This document shows, in pieces, positions 48,101-56,235 of a stretch of 64,000 nucleotides of DNA (its first letter is position 1; every line of letters begins with the position of its first letter). Source of the DNA: Dama dama (lineage: Eukaryota; Chordata; Mammalia; Artiodactyla; Cervidae); contig NC_083692.1 of assembly GCF_033118175.1 (NCBI RefSeq), positions 17,480,501 to 17,544,500 of the forward strand, in the 5' to 3' direction. The notes below the pieces were generated by a model that saw only the letters and a list, made by a program, of their open reading frames with translations, was not told where the DNA came from and ran no database searches. The translations under genes and the position numbers were made by a program.

Positions 48101-49868
48101 AAGAATGAGGAATTTTGTCAGGGTAGTGAAATGCTTCATAATATTTTTTTATATTTTTCATTCTCTTAAATTTTCTACAGTAAGTGTTTATTACTTATAT
48201 AATCAAAAAGACATATTTTTTTAAATCTAGATTTTGGAATCATTCTGACCCAGACTTATATGCGGCCATTTAAAGCTGTTTGTGATCGTAAGCAAATTAA
48301 CCTGAAACTTGATTACTGAACTGATAAAATAAGATAATGAAATCTTCACAGGGCTGTAGTGAGGAACATATGAAAACCTCCCATCACTGTGACTGGCACA
48401 CAGTAGTAATCAACAAATCAAATTTGAATTCTTTCTCCCTATAAGATACATGACATCTTTCTAAAGAAAATGGATGAGGACATAAGAGGCTCTTAAAAAT
48501 GATCCCCACTCAAAGGCAAATCCATAAGGCCCTTGTTACCTTGACTGAAGCTGGACCCTTCCAGTTCAAGTACTGCTCTAGTTCTGTGCCCTTGGCCCGG
48601 GCCCTGGAGGAGTCAAACACTTTCCTCTTGGAACCCTGCATCCTGCAGCAGATGCTGGAGTGTCTCTCCAGCCTGAGCAAGAGAAACTTTCGGCCACAGT
48701 GGCTGCACTCGCCCAGTTCTGGCTCTTCAGTGGGACGTCTGGAGCCTGAAGAGTCTGGTGCCCTGGATGACCTAGAATTGCTGGTGTATCTCCGCAAAGT
48801 GTTGAGCGGTGTTTCTGGAGCTTGAGAAAACTTCTCCTTCAATGGCCCTGAGACTGGGTCTCGGATTTTGTTATTGCTTGCCATCAGTCTTTCCCTTTTG
48901 AGCTTCTGAATTCTATAATCAGAGAAATGGAATGGACTACAATTCTCTTCAGATTGTCCCCAAGTTTCGTCTTCTCCTGTATCTCTGTTGAAGACCTCCT
49001 CAGACCCGAATGCTGGAGAGAAGATAGGTTTGTACGTGGTGATGCTATTATCTTTAACTCTTCTCCGGGAGAGCACCATTCTCTGTAACTCTCTTTTTTC
49101 ATTTTCCTCAGCCTGTTCTTTTTCCTTCTGGATCCTTCTGAGTTCCTCCTCCGTCTTCTTCAGCTTTTCCCTCAGAAGAGTCTCTTTTCTACTGATTTCC
49201 TCCCCTAAGATCTCCCCTGCAGCTTCTAGTCTTTGGATTTGCATCCACTCTGTCCTGCTGGCATTTGCCATGACCCTTTCCTCCTGAGTGGCAGCAACTG
49301 GACCAACCATCAATGAATTCACCCAGTTCCTTGAACCAAAGCTACTGTACGAATACTTTCTTGGCTCAGGGGTTCTTGGAGAAGCGTTCTGGTCCCCATC
49401 AGTGCCAGCCTCACCTGTACTATGGGACTTCCGATGAAACACAGGTTTCAAAGGGTATGCCCGGTCCACCCCCACTCGCTTCTTTGTCAAGGGGATGAAT
49501 TCTTGGTCATTTGTTTTGGGATACCGGGACTGAGGGTCTGATGTGTAAAACAAACCCTTGGCTTGGCCCTGGGGATTGCTCCTTGGATCGTGCTGGCTCA
49601 TTCCAGCACAGTGGGGATACGAATAGCTCTGGGCTTTTGTGCAGCTGTTCCACTTGGGGTGAGTGTAGAGATTATCCAGCATCAGTTCTTGGTTACTCAA
49701 AAGCTTCTGCTGGAAATTGTTCCTCGGGTGCCCTGCAGAGGACAGCTGAGAAGAGTCACTTTTTCTATAGGGGTCTTGCTTAGCTGAATGGAGCTCTGGA
49801 GCATCCCTTTTATTATGTGGGAGCATAACGCCGATAGGCAGAGGCAACGCCAACTGGAGACCAGCCAT
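41866..49868 (-). CDS. ZC2HC1C: ZC2HC1C, C2HC zinc-finger protein 1C
   Basis: Two coding exons on the minus strand, 49868-48540 and 42129-41866, joined in phase 0 (AAG / GCC) to give 530 residues. Residues 1-210 are low-complexity and polar. About 205-270 is a charged coiled coil (REKLKKTEEELRRIQKEKEQ). The first C2HC finger is at about 388-407 (CSHCGRKF and RHSSIC) and the second at about 496-515 (CPHCSRHF and RHIPKC), both spaced C-x2-C-x11-H-x3-C. The protein ends RPPPPRKHYN. Start chosen at the first ATG, 19 nt after the acceptor at 49888. Identification rests on the paired C2HC fingers and the position between NEK9 and ACYP1. The function of the family is poorly known. Confidence 0.93.
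42775..44562 (+). mobile_element. LINE-1 3' half, split by a SINE
   Basis: L1 ORF2 C-terminus and 3' UTR in the ZC2HC1C intron: AGTATGGTACTGGCAGAAAA, TTAAAGATCTAAATGTAAGA, later ATGGATAAAGAAATTGTGGT, ending in CCTCCAATTAAAAATAAA. Interrupted at 43539-43743 by Bov-tA. Confidence 0.9.
43539..43743 (-). repeat. Bov-tA SINE inside L1
   Basis: Reverse-strand Bov-tA. The L1 sequence CAGAATG is duplicated on both sides (43532-43538 and 43744-43750), and the L1 resumes without loss. Confidence 0.92.
44575..45560 (+). repeat. older LINE-1-like sequence
   Basis: Contains TTTCTCAACAGTAACACAGG and CTCGAATTCTCTACCTGGCC, resembling the 3' region of old L1 elements. Diverged, with a poly(A) stretch at about 45177-45194. 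Extent uncertain. Confidence 0.5.
45561..47290. other. ZC2HC1C intron, nothing recognised
   Basis: Unique intronic sequence. No exon, RNA gene or clearly assignable repeat was found. Confidence 0.45.
47295..47935 (+). mobile_element. LINE-1 3' end
   Basis: CAGTGTTCACAGCAGTACTA, TTTACAATAGCCAAGACACG and ATGGGATATTGCTCAGCCAT, ending in CTCCAATAAAAATTATTTAA. Same family segment as 24990-25628. Confidence 0.88.
48235..48415 (+). repeat. MIR SINE
   Basis: Ends with ACTGTGACTGGCACACAGTA and GTAATCAACAAAT, the MIR 3' signature; the upstream core is present but diverged. Confidence 0.6.
48540..49868 (-). CDS. ZC2HC1C: ZC2HC1C coding exon 1
   Basis: 443 codons starting MAGLQLALPLPIGVMLPHNK, with the coiled coil and finger 1. 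The donor is AAG/GTAACA. If it is not spliced the frame runs 9 more codons to a stop at about 48510, giving a one-finger form. Confidence 0.94.
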
Positions 49869-49887
49869 TCAGGGCCTGGACTGAAGC
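49869..49887 (-). other. ZC2HC1C: ZC2HC1C 5' UTR part of exon 2
   Basis: The acceptor CTCCCCTAG lies just upstream on the minus strand, so the transcript enters at 49887 and the ATG follows after 19 nt. Confidence 0.8.
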
Positions 49888-50439
49888 CTAGGGGAGAGTT
49901 AAACCAGACATATGTGAGGAGTTTGTCTGAGGTTCACCTCCACTGCTAAAGTATAACTGTTTCTACATCTGCCTACCCACATTTTCCCTTAGACATTTTA
50001 GGGACACTGGTGCTGGGTCCACCAGAGCTTTCATTCAATAAGCATTTGGTGAATGCTTACTGTGTTCTGTGGGTGCTTATTAGGTTCTGAGGATAGAAAA
50101 AGGAGTGTGACACAGGTGTTCTTGCCACCTACCTTTCCTTTATATCACTATCAGTCTCTGCCATACACAGTGATGCTCCAGCACACACAATAATACACTC
50201 CATAGCAGATGGAAAGAGTTACTGGATTGAAAGTCAGTTTTTAGGCCTGTAACACAGGAGAAGCAGCTTCCCCTCGCTGGGGATTCGCCCAGAGTTACAG
50301 GACTGGAATTCGGGGGACGCAAGACTCTGAGTCCAGCCCCATCATTTTATAGGCGAGAAAACTGCAGCCCATTGGTAAGTGACCGGCACAAAAACACCCA
50401 GGGCTTCCCTCCTGCTGGAACCGAGCTTGATCCTAAAGA

Positions 50440-51260
50440 GCACAGAGCCGGTTCAGGGCATGCAGCAGGTGCCTGGCTGCCAAACCCTCACCCAAGAACC
50501 ACACGATCCGGCCACCGCGGGTTTAGATCGGAACGCGGAAGTTGCGTTCTGTCCTGGAGGGTTACCCGGGACGTCCCCAACTTGTGACTCCGCTTCGGGT
50601 ACAAGCCCTCGGCTCTTCAGTCCGTCGGGCCTTTGGGAGATCAAGGCGCTGACCCCATGCCTTCCCGCCCTTCCGCGTACCTGAGGCTCTTTTGAAGGCG
50701 GCTCCCGCTCAGGGGAAGCCGCAGGCCTCAGGCTTCCGGACCACACGCCCTCCCGCAGCCGCCGGCCGCGCAGGCGCTCTCAGAGGGCGGCTGTTATTCC
50801 CGTTGCCTGGAGACGGGGGCACGTGCGCGTGCCCAGCCCCGCCCCACCGCTGGGTGGCGGAGGGGGTGGGGTGGGGAGGGGGCGTGCGCAAGCGCAGTCC
50901 GCGCACCCGGGGCCGCCGGGGCCGCGGGCGCGGTCCAGTAGTGTCACTAGACGGGGTGTCCCGCCAACTCTTCAGCTCCGTCCAGCCCTGCCCTTGGGGA
51001 ACGTGGGTAGAGGGTGGGAGAGGCTCTTCTGGGGCTCCATCAAAGAGCTTGTATTTTGCCCAGAGCGATGCTCTCCGATCATGGGGTGTGCCCTTCTCTG
51101 GCAAAAGACGGAGCGCCTAGATCCGCCCTCCGGTCAGTCTGCCGCAAGATCCCGGTGTCGGCCCTCCTCTTAGCGGGAGTGGGCATGCTGATCGCCTTTC
51201 TTGGCACTCTCGGCTGCTTGGTACGGGCCCCAGGTACGGCTGTCGACTCCATGCTTTTCC
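50440..51260. promoter_or_regulatory. CpG island, bidirectional promoter
   Basis: GC-rich, CpG-dense stretch containing the ZC2HC1C 5' exon (-) and the candidate small gene's first exon (+). Visible sites: CACGTG E-box at 50820-50825, NRF1-like TGCGCAAGCGCA at 50885-50896 (one mismatch), and an imperfect RFX X-box GTTGCCTGGAGAC at 50802-50814. No TATA box stands out. Confidence 0.8.
50681..50770 (-). other. ZC2HC1C: ZC2HC1C 5' non-coding exon (start approximate)
   Basis: In the CpG island the minus strand shows a strong donor AGAGCCTCAG/GTACGC, with the exon ending at 50681. It pairs with the acceptor at 49888. The upstream limit is a guess. Confidence 0.6.
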
Positions 51261-51570
51261 TCGCACATAGTTTGGAGCTTGCGTCAGATTTTAGCAACTC
51301 CGCTAGGTTTTGCTACGCAGTCTCTTTCCGGGGAAGTTTTTGTAGCCAATCTCATTATTTTGATATTATGTTTTCCTCTCATGTGGTAACTCTGGCCCTG
51401 TCTTCTTAGGGCCCAGGAATGACTCAGACAAGTGTAATGATAGTGAAGCTAACCACCAGATCCAAAATACTCAGTGTAACCTGGTTTCAACCCTAAAGAT
51501 ATTCCATAACTCGTTAACATCAAAAGAGAGTTTGTCTTCATACTTCAGTTCATTTGTGCAAGCTGTTTGA
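51068..51570 (+). CDS. candidate 108-aa single-pass membrane protein, unrecognised
   Basis: Proposed two-exon gene: 51068-51233 (donor CCCCAG/GTACGG) and 51410-51570 (acceptor TGTCTTCTTAG after a pyrimidine tract). Phase 1 on both sides gives 327 nt, 108 residues and TGA at 51568. Residues 1-27 are polar with basic RSVCRK just before a hydrophobic segment at 30-52 (VSALLLAGVGMLIAFLGTLG and CLV). Residues 53-108 are polar, with two N-D-S sequons (Asn59, Asn65) and Cys64/Cys78. ATG 51068 is the first in-frame ATG after an in-frame TAG at 51008, with G at -3. It sits in a CpG island, divergent from ZC2HC1C. I do not recognise the protein. It may be a real small membrane protein, or a non-coding transcript or alternative ACYP1 leader that happens to be open. 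Confidence 0.5.
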
Positions 51571-52130
51571 AACAGTCAGCTTACTCTTTTTCCCTTGTAA
51601 CTACTTAAAAAGATTCATGCACATGGAAAATAATATAGACAGCAGTGGTCAGTATTGCTACTTCAGCATGTCATATTGCAGTTTTTACATGTTATAAATT
51701 CCTTGGTGGCGCTCCAAAGCAGTCTTTTGATGCCCTGTTTTCTCTCCTAGTTGTCTCTCGACTGCCTTCTCTGTGTATGCATTTCCAGACGTTTCTCACT
51801 CTTTTCAAGGTCCCAATTATCTCAGCATGGGGCTTGCCTGTCATTAACTCCCAAAGCTCCTCTTTAGCCTGGCAGAATTTCCCAGGGTGCCTCCTTCCAT
51901 CTTGACTTTTTTCCATCTTGTTTCTGAGGAAGAAAAAATCTTTGTCTTTCCTTGAGTTCTCTTGACTTAGTCCCTTTCAGTACCTTCCAGGAATTGACTC
52001 ACCATACCCATCTATCTTGTTAACTTCAAGTTGTATCCATCCACACACTCTTCTTTGGTTTTAAAATATGCTTAGCTTTGCCTTACAAAAATAAAAAAAA
52101 AGAAAAGCTTCATTTCCCTTGACCTCACCT
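51571..52130 (+). other. intergenic or 3' UTR, nothing recognised
   Basis: Follows the candidate small gene. The first AATAAA is near 52088, which would give a 3' UTR of about 0.5 kb if the gene is real. Confidence 0.35.
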
Positions 52131-52139
52131 CTCACCTTA

Positions 52140-52920
52140 CGGTTCCAATCCTTTCTCCTCCACAAGACTTCTTAATAGAAAGCTTTACATTTGCTGTCCC
52201 CACTTCTTTGACTCTCCTTCATTGTCTAGTCCATTGTGGTCTGGTTTCCTCGTCTCCGCTTTTAACTGGCCAAGCTACCAGTGACCTTCCAATGACCCTA
52301 AAGACAAAAGCTGCTATTTCTTCAGCTTACTCATTTGACATTATTGATTTTTTCTCTCCGTTGAAACTCTCTTCTCACTTGCTTCTCTGTGCCTTCTTGG
52401 TTTCTTTTTTCATGTCCTTTTTCCATCTTCTTTCATATTCTTGCATTTACATCTTTTCCTCACCTGCCTCCCAAATATAGTTGTTCTCCAAATCTTATTT
52501 CTCATATAACTGCAATTTCAGACATTCTCTTCCGTAATGATTTCAACCAAATGCTGAAATTTCAGTTCTCACCTGTTTCAATGGCATCTAGCTTAGTTCT
52601 CTCCCTTAGTTACAGACTCAAGTTTCCAAATGCCCACGTAGCACATGCACATGAATGTTCCTCAGGTATCTCAAAGTCAATATGACAGAAAACAAACTTG
52701 TGATTACCTCCCTATTTCCCAAGCCACTTCTCCAGTGTTCCCTCCCATGCTGAAACATCAGTCATCTTCCACTTCCCCCCTATTTGTCACCCCTTCTCTC
52801 TAACTGGTCAGCAGGCTCTATTGAATTTATTCTGCAGTGTCTTTTATATATGTCCCTTCCTTTTCATTTCTCCTACCCTAGGTGAGTTTCTTCACTTCTC
52901 ACTGGGACAGCACCACTCTC
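52140..52920 (+). repeat. L2-like LINE fragments
   Basis: Pyrimidine-rich L2-style sequence such as TGACCTTCCAATGACCCTAA and GTATCTCAAAGTCAATATGA. Very diverged; tentative. Confidence 0.4.
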
Positions 52921-52949
52921 CTGCTATACATCTGCTTCTTTTGGCTGTT

Positions 52950-53070
52950 CTGAGTCTTTACTGTGTTGTGTAGGAGCTTCTCTAGTTGTGATGTGTGAGT
53001 TTTAGTTTCCTGACTGGAGATTAAATGTGCGTTGAGAGGTTAACCAGTGGGCTCCCAGGAAAGTCCCTAT
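52950..53070 (-). repeat. CHR-type SINE fragment
   Basis: Minus-strand CHR body and head: GAGCTTCTCTAGTTGTGATG, then TAACCAGTGGGCTCCCAGGA. Confidence 0.6.
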
Positions 53071-53399
53071 CCTAAATCCTAAATACATCTGAACCTATCA
53101 TTCTCCTACCCAATGGCTTCTTCTTTACCTACAGGATAAAGTTGAAACATGCCTTGCCTCCCCAGAGTCAACCCTAGCTGTGTTTTAGGGCTACCTGGAA
53201 AGCTGTTTTTCTGGAGGGAAGGCCTGGGTATCAGTCTTTTGTAAACTTTCCCCCGAAGTCCTAATGTACAGCCAGGGTTGATATATACCCAGTAGTATAT
53301 CAGTAGTATATACTGGGTAATATACACCCAGGGTCCAGCCACATCTGACTACTTATACTGTCTTACCTCAGTGGCCTTACTCCAACTCCATGTACTGGA

Positions 53400-53520
53400 A
53401 GGTGGTAGAACCTAGCATTCAGTACAGAGTAGGCTCTGTATTCAGACTGCTTGGAACTAAATCCCAGCTCCATCACTTATTCTTTGTGGTTGTGTAACCT
53501 TGGGTAATATGCCGTTTCCT
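53400..53520 (-). repeat. MIR-like fragment
   Basis: CTGCTTGGAACTAAATCCCA and CATCACTTATTCTTTGTGGT, followed by TGTAACCTTGGGTAA. Orientation assigned with low confidence. Confidence 0.4.
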
Positions 53521-54214
53521 CCAAGAACGCTTTCCCAGTCTTGCCAGCCAGAAGGAATCTTTCTGCTCCTTTGTGCTCTCATAATATTTTTTGTCACAGG
53601 GCTGGCTTGTCATGAGCTCTCAGTGGATGTTCATGGAACTGAATTCTCATGTTGTGCATTGCATTGTCATCATTTGCATGCATATTTGTCCCTTACCGAA
53701 ATAAAAAGCTCTTTAAGGACAAAGATTATATACCATCCATCTTTATATATTCTACAGTGTGTATACATGTAGGTAGTCAATAGTTTAATGCTACAGAGAA
53801 ACTAGTTTTTTTTTCCATTTATTTTAGAAACTAGTTTTTTTTAATAAATTTTAAAGAAATAACATCAGCCAGTTACTCTATTCAGCATTATTTTCAAATA
53901 TTGCCTAGCATGACAATTCAATCCAGTTTCCAACCCCACTCCCACCCCCACACCAGCACTGAGGTCATATGACTCTGCAAGATCTGGACCCTCACTTTGT
54001 AGTGGAGAACTAATGGAATAATGAATCTCCATGGCCTGCAAATCCATCTCACCTTGCCAAGTCTGCCAACCTGGCATATTTACACATGGAGTCTTATGGA
54101 GGGATGTAAGGTGCACAGCACTCCAAAGAGCAACAGTGAGCACCACAGTTTACCTTCATTCACATTCTTTATGTATATGTGTGTATATATATATATAAAA
54201 CTTTTTTTGTTTGT

Positions 54215-54545
54215 TTATTTTTGACTGCACTAACTCTTCATTGCTGTGCTCGGGCTTTCTCTAGTTGTGGCAGGTGAGGGCTACTGTCTGTTGCAGTGCA
54301 AGGGCTTCTCATTGAGGTGGCCTCCCTTGTTGCAGAGCACAGGCTCTAGGCACTTGACCTTCAGTAGTTACAGCACGTAGACTCAGTAGTTGTGGTTCTC
54401 AGGCTCTAGAGCACAGGCTCAGTAGTTGTGGCACATGGAGTTGGTTGCTCTGTGGCACGTGAGATATTCCTGGACCAGGGATCAAACCTAAGTCCCCTGC
54501 ACTAGCAGGCAGATTCTTATCCACTGCGCCACCAAGGAAGCCCCA
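54215..54545 (-). repeat. CHR SINE, near complete
   Basis: Reverse-strand long CHR form with repeated GCTCTAGAGCACAGGCTCAG and CAGTAGTTGTGG blocks, ending at CCACCAAGGAAGCCCC. Confidence 0.8.
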
Positions 54546-54598
54546 TATGCATTCTTAATCATAGGATATCTGGATATAAATGCCTGCAAGGTGACCTT

Positions 54599-54812
54599 TG
54601 GGTTTCCCTCATGGCTCAGACAGTAAAAAGTCTGCCTCCAATGCAGGAGACCTGGGTTCAATCCTGGGTGGGGAAGATCCCCTGGAGAAGGAAATGAAAA
54701 CCTACTCCAGTATTCTTGCCTGGAGAATTCCATGGACAGAGGATCCTGGTGGGCTACAGTCCATGAGGTCACAAAGAGTCAGACATGACTGAGTGACTGA
54801 TACACACAAAAT
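54599..54812 (+). repeat. Bov-tA SINE
   Basis: GGGTTTCCCTCATGGCTCAG head to GGTCACAAAGAGTCAGACAT tail, 54 bp after the oppositely oriented CHR SINE. Confidence 0.9.
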
Positions 54813-55429
54813 GACCCTACTTTTAACAATCATCACCCACAACTCCCCTTGACAATTCCCTTCTCTCCCTAAAGAAATTCATGCAACTTGGTCACTTGGC
54901 TTAGGTTGACTGATTCAGTTGTGATTCTGGAGCCCTGGTTTATTTTGTTTGTGCTTGTGATTAGTTGCTTTAGATAAGCATTGTTTAGAGTTTTCTTAGT
55001 AAGGTAGACTTACTTAGTAAGGTAGACTTAGTAGACTGGTGGGCAGCTTCCAGAATCACAGTGGGAGAAATAACCTTGCATGCGACCACCTATACTCTTG
55101 TTGCTGCTGCTACCAGTTCCAGACTTAGGCATGACCCAGAATTGGAGGAGAACTGAGGAAAAGGGCAGAAAAGTTTTATGTCTTGAATTTAATTTTTTTG
55201 TTTTGTTTATGATGTTTAGTGTTTGCCGTCCGTCTCTGTCTCCATAATTTAAGCTCCTCCAATCCAGGGATCCTTTCTGTTCGTTAATGTGTGGCAAGCA
55301 CCTAGAACTGTGCCTGGCACACAGAGGCTCTCAGTAATTATTTACAGATTGATTGGATTTATCTTAAGTGTTTCTTCGTCTTCGTCCTTCTCCCCAAGAG
55401 AAACTTTAAAAAAAAAAAAAAAAGAGGTG

Positions 55430-55780
55430 CGCTTAGTGACCAAGGTAGGATGAGGACTCGGTCAGTAGAGTCGTGGCCGAGACCCTGGACAGATCCTTCC
55501 CAACCCGAGGATCGGGCGCTCCTAGACACGCGCCTCCCGAAATCCCACCCTGTAGGCGGGCTCTGGGCCGAGCGCACCGTGCGTGATTGGTCGGTGGAGG
55601 TGATGGACAGGAGAGGCGGCGAAGGAGGAGCCGCCCTCTAAGCTTCCGGGCGCAGCGGTTACGCGGCTGAGGGGTGACTGTTGGCCTGGTGGTCTGCCGG
55701 GTAGTCCCTAACGCTTGAGAGGAAGACAAGGAGGGTGAGCCTGGGATAGGGACCCGGGGCGTGCCCATGAGTTCGATTAG
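55430..55780 (+). promoter_or_regulatory. ACYP1: ACYP1 CpG island promoter and first exon
   Basis: CpG-rich stretch with a reverse CCAAT box (ATTGG at 55586-55590). A donor at GAGG/GTGAGC ends a 5' non-coding exon at 55734; its start is not defined but probably lies between 55620 and 55680. Confidence 0.7.
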
Positions 55781-56145
55781 CTCTCAAATTTAATAGGAGG
55801 GGGTACTGGCGGCAGCGTGGAAGACAGGTCTGTGGGAAGAGGGAAGGATGGAAAGGGAGCGGGACCGGGGATGAGTTGTAGGGAGGTAATTGGATAAGCA
55901 GGCCCCAAAAGAGGCCTCTGTGGGCAATCGCTACCCGAAGCTCCCTTGCAGATGTCTTCCTGTTACTTCAGACACCCGCGCTTATACGTATCCGAAGTAC
56001 GGGCACCTTAAGGTCAGGGAGAGGTCGCAGTGGTTAAGGATGTAGAGGTATGGGTGTGACTCTTTCTGCCTAGGGATTGGAGACCCTGGAGTAGGATAAT
56101 GAGCCCTTTACTTTTCTGCTATCCTGGTCTCTGACAGGTTTGAGC

Positions 56146-56235
56146 ATGAGCATGGCAGAAGGGGATACCCTGATATCAGTGGATTATGAAATTTTTGGAA
56201 AGGTGCAAGGAGTGTTTTTCCGCAAGTACACTCAG
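56146..56235 (+). CDS. ACYP1: ACYP1 coding exon 1
   Basis: 30 codons, MSMAEGDTLISVDYEIFGKV then QGVFFRKYTQ; contains the substrate-binding loop and catalytic Arg. Donor CTCAG/GTATG. Confidence 0.96.

Noticed and set aside
49313..49787. Plus-strand open frames opposite the main ZC2HC1C exon
   Set aside because: They are shadows of the 443-codon minus-strand exon; no splice sites or protein features support them.
50692..51120. GC-rich frames (142 and 131 residues, both strands) in the CpG island
   Set aside because: Composition-driven: Pro/Arg/Gly-rich, no domain, overlapping on both strands. Only the separate 51068 frame has a membrane segment and a matching second exon.
51082..51173. Alternative ATG at 51082 (stronger Kozak context) for the candidate small gene
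   Set aside because: Its frame ends after 30 codons at TAG and encodes nothing recognisable; the 51068 ATG lies upstream of it.
53281..53335. Possible hairpin in ATATACCCAGTAGTATAT and a later ATATACTGGGTAATATA
   Set aside because: The arms match imperfectly in AT-rich sequence; no role evident.
54990..55035. Short tandem duplication (TTAGTAAGGTAGACTTA)
   Set aside because: A single small duplication of about 20 bp, ordinary replication slippage.
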